A DNA stretch of 64,000 nt. It comes from Fusicatenibacter saccharivorans (lineage in GTDB: Bacteria > Bacillota > Clostridia > Lachnospirales > Lachnospiraceae). The stretch covers positions 124,001 through 188,000 of the forward strand of contig NZ_JADNOP010000006.1 in NCBI RefSeq assembly GCF_015557635.1, in the 5' to 3' direction. Made by a program: the position numbers and the translations under genes. Below the pieces are notes generated by a model. The model did no database searches and was not told where the DNA came from. It was given only the letters and a program-made list of their open reading frames with translations. Below, one piece after another: positions 40,442 through 49,622 of the stretch. Position 1 is the stretch's first letter. Every line of letters starts with the position of its first letter.

Positions 40442-41286
40442 TATTCGATTCCTCCGGTTTCTTCGAGATATTCTTTCAGTGCCGTTTTCCAGTCGGGCGG
40501 CTCAGGAATACCGGTCAGGCGGAGCATCATGTTGTCCAGAACAGAATAGGTCGGGCGGACATCATCGCGTGCGACAACCGGGTAGAGATCAAGGTCACCG
40601 GTTTTTCCGGTATACTCGAGGATGGTTCTTGCAAACTCATAGCGGCTGCAGCTTCCGGGGCAGACAACGTGGTACAGACCATACTCCTCGTTGTCGATAA
40701 AGTGGCAGATCACGCGCGCAAGCTCAAAAGCACTGGTCGGAGCCGCATACTGGTTGTTTGGAACCTCCATCGTGCCGCCCTTTGCCGCATTACGGAGTAC
40801 TTCGTCCACAAAATCGCGGCCGATCCCGTAAATCCAGGAGCTTCGGATGATGACAAAGCGGTTCAAAAGCTGTGTCAGGATTTTCTCTCCGGCCTCTTTT
40901 GATTTTCCGTAGATCGTACGCGGATGTACGGTATCAAACTCGTTGTACGGGATGCGGGATTCCTTGTCGAAGACGTCATCCGTTGAGATCTGAATAACCT
41001 TTGCGTCGATATCATTGGCGGCAAGCGCTACGTTGCGCACACCGATGGCATTGACACGATAGGCTTCGTCGATGTTTTTTTCACACTCGGCAACGTCGGT
41101 CATACCGGCGCAGTTGATGATAACGTCGGGACGGTTGACATAAACGAACTGTGTGACTTCATCGATTTTGGTAATATCAACCTCGTGAATATCCGTTGGA
41201 AGAAGCTGATATTCCACACCCTCCAGCAGTTCCAGAAGGGCAGTACCGATGTGGCCTTCGGCACCTGTAATCCATATTTTTTTCAT
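40441..41286 (-). CDS. RmlD-like NAD(P)-dependent sugar-nucleotide reductase
   Basis: A 281-residue extended SDR enzyme with the Rossmann motif GAEGHIG near the N-terminus, ISTDDVFD, and the YGKSKEAGE active-site Tyr-x3-Lys. It matches dTDP-4-dehydrorhamnose reductase and the related MAT2B group. No other rhamnose or polysaccharide genes are nearby, so a role in dTDP-rhamnose synthesis is not supported by context. It overlaps the symporter gene. The ATG at 41286 follows AGGAGAG. The family is sure; the substrate is open. Confidence 0.85.
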   Translation of the reverse strand: MKKIWITGAEGHIGTALLELLEGVEYQLLPTDIHEVDITKIDEVTQFVYVNRPDVIINCAGMTDVAECEKNIDEAYRVNAIGVRNVALAANDIDAKVIQISTDDVFDKESRIPYNEFDTVHPRTIYGKSKEAGEKILTQLLNRFVIIRSSWIYGIGRDFVDEVLRNAAKGGTMEVPNNQYAAPTSAFELARVICHFIDNEEYGLYHVVCPGSCSRYEFARTILEYTGKTGDLDLYPVVARDDVRPTYSVLDNMMLRLTGIPEPPDWKTALKEYLEETGGIE

Positions 41287-41471
41287 AGGTTCTCTCCTGT
41301 CCTTGATTTATATACAGAAAAACTGTAATTGTATTTATTTTACCTGTGGACTTTACAGAAGTCAATAAATTATGGAAAGTCTCTGTGCAGAACCGGAAAA
41401 AAGTGGTATCATTTCTGTATATGTCTGCGGTGTAAGACTGCATATCTGCTACAAAAGAAGGAGGAGTATTT

Positions 41472-42830
41472 TTGAAAAAGAACAAATATGAAATCGACAT
41501 GTGCAACGGCACGATTATGGACAAGCTGATTTCCTTTTCGCTGCCGCTGATGGTGTCCGGCATTCTGCAGCTGATGTTCAACGCGGTGGATATCATCGTC
41601 GTCGGACGGTTCAGCGGAAGCCAGGCGCTTGCGGCTGTCGGATCGACAACGGCACTCATCAACGTGTTCATCAACCTGTTTATGGGAATCTCGCTCGGTG
41701 CGAATGTGCTTGCGGCGCGGTATTATGCAGCGGGGCGCGACCGGGAGATGTCGGAAACGGTACATACATCGATCATGCTGGCGCTGATCAGCGGCGTTGT
41801 GATGGCGTTTGTGGGCGTATTTTTTGCAAAAGGCGCGCTGGAGCTGATGGATACACCGGCGGATGTCATTGATCAGTCGGCATTGTATATGAGAATTTAC
41901 TTTATGGGAATGCCGTTTTTCATGCTGTACAACTACGGTGCGGCGATTCTGCGTGCCGTCGGCGACACGAAGCGGCCGCTGTATTTCCTGATTGTATCGG
42001 GTGTGATCAACGCTGGTCTGAATATGTTCCTCGTGATCGTGTTCAGTCTCGACGTGGCAGGTGTGGCGATTGCAACGGTGGTTTCGCAGGCGATCTCCTG
42101 CGTGCTGGTTCTGCGGTGCCTCTATAAGAGCGAGGGAAGTTATCAGCTCCGGTTTTCGAAGCTGTGCCTGAAAAAGGATTACATCATCCCGATTTTCCAG
42201 GTCGGCATCCCGGCGGGTATTCAGAGTACCGTCATCAACTTCTCGAACGTGCTGCTGCAGTCATCCGTCAATTCCTTCGGTTCGATTGCAATGGCAGGCT
42301 ACACGGCGGCCAACAATGTGCTGGGATTTTTATACACCTCAGTCAACTCCGTCACCCAGGCGTGCATGAGCTTCACAAGCCAGAACTACGGTGTCGGAAA
42401 ATACAAACGAATGGATAAGGTGCTGATCGACTGCCTGATTCTCTCCAGCGGCATGGCACTGGTGATGGGTGGCGGCGCGTATCTGTTCGGTACGGAAATC
42501 CTGCAGATTTACACCGGGGACCCGGAGGTTATCCGCTGCGGTATGGAAATTCTGTCGATCACGACGGTTCCGTATTTCCTCTGCGGCATCATGGACCTCT
42601 TCCCGGGAGCCCTGCGCGGTATGGGATGCTCGGCGGTGCCGATGATTCTGTCCGTCATCGGAACGGTCGGAACGCGAATCGTGTGGATCTTCGGCATTTT
42701 CCCGCAGCACCGCTCGCTGTATGTGCTGTTCATTTCGTATCCGGGATCGTGGATCATCACGATTATCATGCAGGTGATCTGCTATCTGATTGTGCGGAAG
42801 AAAGTCCACAGCCGGGCAGCAGCCGTATAA
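41472..42830 (+). CDS. MATE family multidrug/efflux transporter
   Basis: A 452-residue protein with twelve likely membrane helices and MATE features such as FSLPLMVSGILQLMFNAVDI, VGRFSGSQALAAVG and a repeat of this pattern in the second half. MATE pumps export cationic compounds in exchange for protons or sodium. The start is a TTG at 41472 with AAGGAGGAG upstream. It is divergent from the RmlD-like gene and followed by a hairpin. The substrate is unknown. Confidence 0.92.
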   Translation: MKKNKYEIDMCNGTIMDKLISFSLPLMVSGILQLMFNAVDIIVVGRFSGSQALAAVGSTTALINVFINLFMGISLGANVLAARYYAAGRDREMSETVHTSIMLALISGVVMAFVGVFFAKGALELMDTPADVIDQSALYMRIYFMGMPFFMLYNYGAAILRAVGDTKRPLYFLIVSGVINAGLNMFLVIVFSLDVAGVAIATVVSQAISCVLVLRCLYKSEGSYQLRFSKLCLKKDYIIPIFQVGIPAGIQSTVINFSNVLLQSSVNSFGSIAMAGYTAANNVLGFLYTSVNSVTQACMSFTSQNYGVGKYKRMDKVLIDCLILSSGMALVMGGGAYLFGTEILQIYTGDPEVIRCGMEILSITTVPYFLCGIMDLFPGALRGMGCSAVPMILSVIGTVGTRIVWIFGIFPQHRSLYVLFISYPGSWIITIIMQVICYLIVRKKVHSRAAAV

Positions 42831-42858
42831 AAAAGAAAAAAAAGACCAAAAGCCAGAA

Positions 42859-42902
42859 AAACCGCGGATAAATCCATTTTTAAGTGGAATTATCCGCGGT
42901 TG
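42859..42902 (+). terminator. Hairpin terminator after the MATE gene
   Basis: AACCGCGGATAA (42859-42870) pairs with TTATCCGCGGTT (42890-42902), with further TCCA/TGGA pairing. The T-run is short. Confidence 0.65.
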
Positions 42903-42992
42903 TGTGATAAGATGGCTGTATGCGAAGAGGCAGGTAGAAGATACAGGGACACCTGCCTCTTACTCTGTGAAAAAGGAGAGAAGAGAGAACAT

Positions 42993-44219
42993 ATGAAAAA
43001 GTTTTATGCATGGTATCAGAAGCATATTACAGGTGCGATCTTTACCGGACTGATTCTCGGTATCTTAACCGGACTTCTTCTGGCGGACCGCTTTACGCCG
43101 ATTCTGACCGTAACCGGCGTCATCGGCGGCATCTACATGAACGCCTTGAATATGATGATTTTCCCGATGGTATTCTGCTCAATTGTCATGGGTATCTGCA
43201 GCATCGGAAATGCAAAAACGACAGGTAAGATCACCGGCTACTCGATGATTTTCTTCCTGTGCACCACTGCGATTGCAAGTGCAGTCGGCATTATCATTCC
43301 AAGACTGATCCGCCTCGGAAAGGGAGTCCATTTTGAGATGGCAACTTCCGATATCCAGGCGACCGAGATGACCAGCATCCTCGACACGATCAAAAACCTG
43401 ATCCCGTCCAACCCGGTGAAGGCGTTTGCGGAGGGCAACATGCTCCAGGTACTCGTGTTCGCTGTCGTTGTCGGCTTTACGCTGATTGCGGTCGGAGAGA
43501 AGGGACAGCCGCTCTTAAACGTGATCGACTCCCTGAATGAGGTCTGTTTAAAAGTCATCAGCACCGTTATGTACTTCACCCCGATCGGTGTCTTCTGTAC
43601 GATCGTGCCGGTTGTCGAGGCAAACGGAACCAAAACCATCGTTTCCTTGGCAACCCAGCTCATCATTCTGTATGTGGCATTCTATGGATTTGCGATCGTC
43701 GTCTACGGCGGCGCTGTAAAACTCATCGGAAAGACGAGTCCGGTCAAGTTCTTTAAGGCGATCATGCCGGCAGCCCTGAATGCATTCGGAACATGTTCCA
43801 GTTCCGCGACGATCCCAATCAGCAAGCGCTGTGTCGAGAAAGAACTCGGCGTTTCGAACCAGATCAGCAGTATCGCAATCCCGCTCGGTGCCACCGTCAA
43901 CATGGATGCGGTATCGATCCTGATGTCGTTTATGATCATGTTCTTCGCAAATGCCTGCGGCATCAACGTCAGCATTTCGATGATGGTGATCATTCTGCTT
44001 GCCAACGTCCTGCTTTCTGTCGGAACACCGGGTATCCCGGGCGGCGCGATCGCATCATTCGCAGCACTCGCCACGATGGCAGGTCTTCCGGCCGGCGTCA
44101 TGGGCGTTTACATCAGCATCAACACACTGTGTGACATGGGTGCCACATGCGTCAACGTCATCGGCGATATGGCAGGCTGCGTTGTGCTGCAGGAGAAAAT
44201 CAAACTGGAAGAAAACTAA
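42993..44219 (+). CDS. DAACS dicarboxylate/amino acid:cation symporter, second copy
   Basis: A 408-residue symporter of the same fold as the protein at 39143, with FGTCSSSATIP as the Ser-rich hairpin and NMDAVS at the position of the usual NMDGT motif. The pair are distant relatives, not a recent duplication. The Gly-to-Ala change in the metal-binding motif might alter ion or substrate use. The open frame starts at 42900, but the ATG at 42993 follows AAGGAGAG. It is a single gene with terminators on both sides. Confidence 0.9.
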   Translation: MKKFYAWYQKHITGAIFTGLILGILTGLLLADRFTPILTVTGVIGGIYMNALNMMIFPMVFCSIVMGICSIGNAKTTGKITGYSMIFFLCTTAIASAVGIIIPRLIRLGKGVHFEMATSDIQATEMTSILDTIKNLIPSNPVKAFAEGNMLQVLVFAVVVGFTLIAVGEKGQPLLNVIDSLNEVCLKVISTVMYFTPIGVFCTIVPVVEANGTKTIVSLATQLIILYVAFYGFAIVVYGGAVKLIGKTSPVKFFKAIMPAALNAFGTCSSSATIPISKRCVEKELGVSNQISSIAIPLGATVNMDAVSILMSFMIMFFANACGINVSISMMVIILLANVLLSVGTPGIPGGAIASFAALATMAGLPAGVMGVYISINTLCDMGATCVNVIGDMAGCVVLQEKIKLEEN

Positions 44220-44235
44220 AAAATGTTACATAGAA

Positions 44236-44272
44236 AAAGAGGGATTCCTTTCACGGGAGTCCCTCTTTTGCA
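44236..44272. terminator. Rho-independent terminator between convergent genes
   Basis: AAAAGAGGGATTCC pairs with GGGAGTCCCTCTTTT, flanked by A- and T-rich sequence. Confidence 0.8.
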
Positions 44273-44286
44273 ATGCGTAAAATAAA

Positions 44287-45501
44287 TTAAATATAGTCCG
44301 AAACATATGGAATATGGTGGAAGAGCAGGTCATCCAGGCATTCCACAGTCTGCGGCGTCGTTTCGATGCGCGCCATCTCATACAGCTTGGAAGCCGTCTT
44401 GTAGCCGAGCAGCAGTGTCGTGAGCGATGCGATCGTCATTTTCATCACATGGTCCGGCTCGCGGTCGGTCGGCACACAGTGTCCTTTTTCAAAGAAGAAT
44501 GTGAAGCTGTCATTGTTCCACGGAAGCAGCTCATCCTCGATCTCAAAACGGATACACACATCCGGCTCGTCCGGGTCGCAGGCGTAATGTTCCATAAACT
44601 GCACGACATCGATGATACGCCCCATCGAGTACGGGCGAATCGTTTCTTTGATATCGCTGTCCTCAAGCTCGAACGCAATGGGTTCACTGTAGTAGTTATT
44701 TCCTTTGACCTCATCGATCATGGAATCGTGCGCATGAATATACTCCCAGAGTCCCAGCTGCGCTTCGCGGTTCAGATAGATCATCTCTTTGATATGCATG
44801 ATATCGGAGCTGATCAGATAGACCATGTAGCCGTACGGCACATCATCAGCGGAATAGTAGATCGCAACGACGGTATCATCCTCATCCCAGCGGAAATATT
44901 CTTCCCACGCCAGATTGTTGCGGTAGAGGCAGCCGTGCGTCTTCGAAGCAAATTTGGTATGTAGTTCCTTGAAATCCTTGTCATCCCATGCCACGCGGCG
45001 CACATAGCCAGGGGCTTTGAGTTTCCGCGGCACCTGCGTGTCCTTGATGGTGTACGTCATCTTATTGGAAATGATTTCCCATCCGAGATTCCGGTAGAGC
45101 GGAATAGAGTAGGGATAGAGAAGCGCAAAGGAACGGTGGTTTTCCCGCATGCGCGTGAGACTCCGGATCATCAGCTTTTTCATGATGCCCTGGCCGGTGT
45201 ATTCCGGGTAGGTGCAGACGCTGGTGACAAAACCGACGGGATAGCGGACACCGTAGATATTCATGTCCAGCGGATAAACCGCGAACTGTGATACCAGATC
45301 CTCCTCGCAGAAACAGCCGAGCACATCGGCACGGACGAGAACCGGGAATTTGGACTGCTTGATTTCATCGTCTTTCCATCCGCTTTCGGAAAGCTCCTGC
45401 TCTGTAACCTGAAAGGCGTAGCGCAGAAGTGCATTGTACTGCTCTGCGTCGTCGATGGTCAGCGGGCGGAAGGTTAAGTTCGAATCTTTCGTTTGAATCA
45501 T
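44287..45501 (-). CDS. Eis-like GNAT N-acetyltransferase
   Basis: A 404-residue protein of the enhanced-intracellular-survival type: an N-terminal GNAT domain with VTSVCTYPEYTGQGIMKKLM as the acetyl-CoA loop, a second GNAT-like domain in the middle, and a C-terminal sterol-carrier-like domain (about residues 300-400). Such enzymes acetylate amines, including aminoglycosides in some bacteria; here the substrate is unknown. It begins at the ATG at 45501, with GGGAGTA upstream. It is convergent with the DAACS gene and lies beside a decayed GH31 gene. Confidence 0.85.
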   Translation of the reverse strand: MIQTKDSNLTFRPLTIDDAEQYNALLRYAFQVTEQELSESGWKDDEIKQSKFPVLVRADVLGCFCEEDLVSQFAVYPLDMNIYGVRYPVGFVTSVCTYPEYTGQGIMKKLMIRSLTRMRENHRSFALLYPYSIPLYRNLGWEIISNKMTYTIKDTQVPRKLKAPGYVRRVAWDDKDFKELHTKFASKTHGCLYRNNLAWEEYFRWDEDDTVVAIYYSADDVPYGYMVYLISSDIMHIKEMIYLNREAQLGLWEYIHAHDSMIDEVKGNNYYSEPIAFELEDSDIKETIRPYSMGRIIDVVQFMEHYACDPDEPDVCIRFEIEDELLPWNNDSFTFFFEKGHCVPTDREPDHVMKMTIASLTTLLLGYKTASKLYEMARIETTPQTVECLDDLLFHHIPYVSDYI

Positions 45502-45715
45502 GGATTACTCCCTCATTTTATTGTGAATCAAAGTATAGTGAATCAGATACTTTATTTTTTCGTAAATATTCTATCATAAGAAATGGAATTTGTGCAGTTA
45601 AAAATAAAGCCCATTCCGCAAATTTGGTAAAAAGATCAAAATAGTGTTAGAAATCGGATAAAAACTTCAAGAAACAGACAAAAAAATCTAACAAAATGAA
45701 AAACATACAGGGACG

Positions 45716-45994
45716 GTCTGCGCGAAAAAGCAGACATACGATTTCCAGGGTGACTGCGTTGAGATCGACGTGTTCAATCCGGAGACAAGAAAATATGTCT
45801 GGGACGTATGCAAGAAGAACTACTACGATTACGGCATCAATGCTTTCTGGCTGGATAACTCCGAGCCGGATTACGGTGTTTACGATTTCGATCATTACCG
45901 CTATATTGAAGGACCGGCGCTCTCCTGCAGCAACATCTATCCGCAGTTATACAGCCGTGTCTTCTATGATAAGAAGAAAAAACCGACCGCGTAA
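45716..45994 (+). pseudogene. Decayed GH31 glycoside hydrolase (internal fragment)
   Basis: One frame reads TYDFQGDCVEIDVFNPETRK and on through YYDYGINAFWLDNSEPDYGV to SNIYPQLYSRVFYD, a clear match to the catalytic-nucleophile region of GH31 alpha-glucosidases/alpha-xylosidases. The homology begins and ends abruptly, covers only about 85 codons of an enzyme usually 650-800 long, and turns into a Lys-rich end and stop. The sequence before 45716 (45502-45715) is AT-rich with no gene that I can see. This is a remnant of a lost carbohydrate-use gene. Confidence 0.7.
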
Positions 45995-46012
45995 AACCGG
46001 TCGGTTTTTTTG
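45978..46012 (+). terminator. Terminator after the GH31 remnant
   Basis: AAACCGACC pairs with GGTCGGTTT around CGCGTAAAACC, followed by a run of seven T. Confidence 0.75.
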
Positions 46013-46053
46013 AATAAATTTCCATTACAGGACGGTTTTTGTACACTTTTTTC

Positions 46054-46082
46054 TTGACGAAACGGGAAACAATCGTTACACT
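46054..46082 (+). promoter_or_regulatory. Promoter candidate of the c-di-GMP gene
   Basis: TTGACG at 46054-46059 and TACACT at 46077-46082 with a 17-base spacer, about 100 bases upstream of the start codon. Confidence 0.5.
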
Positions 46083-46185
46083 ATTATGTATAACTGTAAT
46101 TAAAATGGGAAAATGTAGCAAAACGCGGAAGCACACAAAGGGGTAATGAAGTTTTGTGTGTACCGGGGAGAAGAGAGGGAAACAG

Positions 46186-48333
46186 ATGAATCAGACCGAA
46201 TTGCCGGAATGTGAAAAAATAAATAAGAAAGAGCCTTCTAAGGATGCTCAGATGACACAGAAACAGGCAGAACGTCTGGTGGAACATCTGAAGAATATTT
46301 TCATGTATGTGCGGGTTCTCCGTCCGGATGAGATCGGAGATTTTATTATCGATGAAGAGAATGGCAAGCTGTGTGAATGCTACGCAGTATGGAACAAAGC
46401 GATGCCGTGCCTTAACTGTATTTCCGAAAAAGCCCTGCGGGAGAAATCGCAGAAATCAAAACTGGAATGCATTGCGTCGAATGTGTATCAGGTCATTGCA
46501 AGATACGTGGAGATCGAAGGAGAACCATGCGTGATCGAGATGATCAACCGTCTCGACGATGAAACACTGATGGACTCCGAAGGACGCCAGAATCTGGTAA
46601 GCAAGCTGAACAGCTACAGCGAAGAGCTGTATCGTGACGCGCTGACCGGAGTATTCAACCGCCGCTACTTCGAAGACCAGATCCGGGACGCCAGCTTTTG
46701 CTGCGGCGTAGCCATGATCGATCTCGATGATTTCAAATTATACAACGATACATACGGCCACAATGCCGGAGATATGGCGCTTGACACCATTGTAAAGACC
46801 GTCAACCGCTGCACCCGACGTACCGACCGTCTGATCCGCTTAGGAGGAGACGAATTTCTGCTGGTTCTGCCGGAGATGGATGAGGAAAACTTTGTACAGA
46901 AATTAAAACAGATTCAGTCACAGATCCATGAGGCACAGGTGCCGGGCTACTCGAAGATGCGTCTTTCCGTCAGCGTAGGAGGTGTTCTGACAAGAGATGA
47001 GACGATCGGCGAAGCTGCGATGCGTGCCGACCAGCTGATGTATCTTGCAAAACAACGGAAAAACATGGTTGTCACCGAGAAAGACCAGATCCTGGGTTGT
47101 CAGGACGATGTTGTCCGTCAGGAAAACCGCAGAGAAAAACAGCGCATCCTGATCGTGGATGATTCCGAGATGAACCGTATCATCCTCTCGGAGATTCTGC
47201 AGGATGAATACGATATCATCGAGGCTTCCACCGGTGAAGAGTGCCTGCGTCTGCTGGAAGAATACGGAACAGGCCTTGCGCTGATCCTTCTGGATATCGT
47301 CATGCCGGGCATGGACGGTTTCGGAGTGCTTGACTACATGAACCGCAACCACTGGATCGAAGAGGTTCCGGTCATCATGATATCGAGCGAGGATTCCACC
47401 ACATTTGTGCGCCGTGCGTATGAGCAGGGCGTATCCGATTATATCAGTCGTCCGTTTGATGCAAAAGTTGTTTACCAGCGTGTCTTCAATACGATCAAAT
47501 TATATGCAAAACAGCGCCGTCTCGTGACGCTCGTCACCGAGCAGATTTATGAAAAAGAGAAAAACAATCAGATGATGATCAGTATCCTGAGCCATATCAT
47601 GGAATTCCGGAATGGCGAGAGCGGACTTCATGTCCACCACATCAACGTTCTGACCAGTATGCTCCTCGAGCGTCTGGTACAGAAGACAGACCGCTACCAC
47701 TTAAGCTGGTCCGATCAGCTGATGATCACAACGGCATCCGCGCTGCACGATATCGGAAAGATGGGCATTGACGAGAACATTTTAAATAAGCCGGGAAGGC
47801 TGACGAAAGAAGAGTTCGAGGAGATGAAGAAACATACCCTGATCGGAGCGTCCATGCTGAAGAGCCTGGAACTGTATCAGGACGAGAAGCTGGTACAGAT
47901 TGCGTACCAGATCTGTCGCTGGCATCATGAGCGGTACGACGGAAAGGGTTACCCGGACGGCTTAAAAGGTGAGGAGATCCCGATTGCAGCCCAGGTTGTA
48001 TCGATTGCCGATGTTTACGATGCGCTGACAAGCGAGCGTGTCTACAAATCGGCATACACGCACGAGAAAGCCATCGAGATGATCCTGAACGGCGAGTGCG
48101 GTGCCTTCAGCCCGCTGATGCTCGAGTGTCTGCTCGATATCAAAGATGCCATCTGCGAGGAGCTGAACACCATATCCGAAGAAAAACAGACTTCGATTCA
48201 GATTGAAAAGCTGAAAAAGAATCTGAAATCGGGGGGGGCAGAGCTGAGTTTTCTGAACTCTGATGAGAAGTTATCCACAGAAGATGCCTGGGAGAACAGG
48301 TATCATGCGGATTCGAAAGACGATCTTAAATAA
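46186..48333 (+). CDS. GGDEF-REC-HD-GYP signalling protein (c-di-GMP turnover)
   Basis: A 715-residue cytoplasmic protein without membrane helices. Residues 20-140 form a sensor-like region with spaced cysteines (CECYAVWNKAMPCLNC). A GGDEF domain follows (about 145-300) with intact GGDEF at 220-224, then a response-regulator receiver domain (about 320-440, IVDDSEMNR and phospho-acceptor Asp370), and an HD-GYP domain (about 465-680) with HDIGK at 521-525 and HHERYDGKGYPDG. So the same chain has both a cyclase-type and a phosphodiesterase-type domain. The ATG at 46186 follows GAGAGGG. It is a single gene; no partner kinase lies nearby. Confidence 0.92.
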   Translation: MNQTELPECEKINKKEPSKDAQMTQKQAERLVEHLKNIFMYVRVLRPDEIGDFIIDEENGKLCECYAVWNKAMPCLNCISEKALREKSQKSKLECIASNVYQVIARYVEIEGEPCVIEMINRLDDETLMDSEGRQNLVSKLNSYSEELYRDALTGVFNRRYFEDQIRDASFCCGVAMIDLDDFKLYNDTYGHNAGDMALDTIVKTVNRCTRRTDRLIRLGGDEFLLVLPEMDEENFVQKLKQIQSQIHEAQVPGYSKMRLSVSVGGVLTRDETIGEAAMRADQLMYLAKQRKNMVVTEKDQILGCQDDVVRQENRREKQRILIVDDSEMNRIILSEILQDEYDIIEASTGEECLRLLEEYGTGLALILLDIVMPGMDGFGVLDYMNRNHWIEEVPVIMISSEDSTTFVRRAYEQGVSDYISRPFDAKVVYQRVFNTIKLYAKQRRLVTLVTEQIYEKEKNNQMMISILSHIMEFRNGESGLHVHHINVLTSMLLERLVQKTDRYHLSWSDQLMITTASALHDIGKMGIDENILNKPGRLTKEEFEEMKKHTLIGASMLKSLELYQDEKLVQIAYQICRWHHERYDGKGYPDGLKGEEIPIAAQVVSIADVYDALTSERVYKSAYTHEKAIEMILNGECGAFSPLMLECLLDIKDAICEELNTISEEKQTSIQIEKLKKNLKSGGAELSFLNSDEKLSTEDAWENRYHADSKDDLK

Positions 48334-48516
48334 AAATATACCAAAACCCATGGATTTCTGAAAAGATTCCATGGGCTTTTCGCACTTTTGTGCAAATTTT
48401 TGTTGTGATTCCGGAGGACAACTGCTATAATAACAGAAAATGTCAAAAAATACGACAAAAATACCGGAAGAGGGCTGTGCGAACAAGTACACACAAGTCT
48501 GGAAAGGATAAATATC

Positions 48517-49308
48517 ATGAATCAGTTGGAAGTATTACGAGAGAGCCTCGGACAGTGCGATGAGATTATTTTGGATGCGCTGCTTATGAGAAACCGTATT
48601 GTCGAGGACATTATGGTATATAAAGAAGCAAATAACGTGCCGATTCTCCAGCCGGAGCAGGAAGCAAAACAGAAGGAATGGCTGGAACGCCGGATGCAGG
48701 AAAAACGCCATAAAAACGAAGTGGCGGATGTTTTCGAGAGCATCACAAGAAACAGTAAAAAGATTCAGGCAAGAAAGCTGTTCAATTATAATATTGTACT
48801 GATCGGTTTTATGGGAGCCGGAAAGAGTACCATTTCCGATTATCTCAAAACCGTGTTTGCCATGGATATCATCGAGATGGATCAGATCATTGCAGAGCGT
48901 GCCGGTATGAGCATCTCCGATATTTTCGAGACCTACGGCGAACAGTATTTCCGTGACTGCGAGACGAATCTTCTGATCGAAATGCAGTCGAGAACAAACG
49001 TTGTCATTTCGTGCGGCGGCGGAACTCCGATGCGTGAGTGCAACGTTGTAGAGATGAAAAAGAACGGCCGCGTTGTTCTTCTGACTGCAAAGCCGGAGAC
49101 GATTTTAGACCGTGTCAAAGACAGCCACGACAGACCGCTGATTGAGAACAACAAAACCGTTCCGTTTATCGCAGATCTGATGAGCAAGCGCCGTGAGAAA
49201 TATGAGGCCGCAGCCGACATTATCATCGAGACGGACGGAAAGAGCGAACTGGAGATCTGTGAGGAGCTGATCCACAGCCTGCGGCAAATGGATGCAAAAG
49301 CGGAATAA
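48517..49308 (+). CDS. Chorismate mutase-shikimate kinase fusion
   Basis: A 263-residue protein: an N-terminal AroQ-type chorismate mutase helix bundle (about residues 1-85) and a C-terminal shikimate kinase (about 90-255) with P-loop GFMGAGKST at 97-105, ISCGGGTP and the LID-region Arg in HDRPLIE. The kinase phosphorylates shikimate; the mutase turns chorismate into prephenate, so one chain serves two steps of aromatic amino-acid synthesis. The N-terminal domain was not checked residue by residue for the mutase active site. RBS AAAGGA before the ATG at 48517. Other aro genes are not in the window. Confidence 0.87.
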   Translation: MNQLEVLRESLGQCDEIILDALLMRNRIVEDIMVYKEANNVPILQPEQEAKQKEWLERRMQEKRHKNEVADVFESITRNSKKIQARKLFNYNIVLIGFMGAGKSTISDYLKTVFAMDIIEMDQIIAERAGMSISDIFETYGEQYFRDCETNLLIEMQSRTNVVISCGGGTPMRECNVVEMKKNGRVVLLTAKPETILDRVKDSHDRPLIENNKTVPFIADLMSKRREKYEAAADIIIETDGKSELEICEELIHSLRQMDAKAE

Positions 49309-49334
49309 AAGAGAAAAGCAAGGGAAAAAGGAAA

Positions 49335-49374
49335 AGAGACTGCTGTGTGTAACGGAGGTCTCTTTCTTTTTTGC
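49335..49374 (+). terminator. Terminator after the aro fusion gene
   Basis: AGAGACTGC.. pairs with GGTCTCTTTC around a TGTGTAACGGA loop and is followed by TTTTTT. Confidence 0.6.
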
Positions 49375-49622
49375 GTAACCGTGACACAAAAAACAGAAAA
49401 CGCAAAATTTACGGGAAAAGGATTGACAAAACAGATATTTCCCGATATTCTGATAAAAGTTGGGCTAAAATCGCATGAAAAAAGTGAGAAAACAAGGTAT
49501 TATTTTGTGTTATTGTCCAAATAAGAGAAAAATTTCAGGATAATTATATGAAATACAATAGCCCGTGTGCAGACACAGCCGGATCTGCCGGGGAAGGTCT
49601 GCGGAAAAAAGGAGGAACATCA
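49375..49622 (+). promoter_or_regulatory. Long opp leader with promoter
   Basis: TTGACA at 49423-49428 and TATTCT at 49446-49451 (17-base spacer) form a sigma-A promoter candidate, leaving a leader of about 165 bases before oppA. The leader is AT-rich with a short ORF-like stretch fused in frame to oppA (from 49548). I see no known riboswitch in it. Confidence 0.55.
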
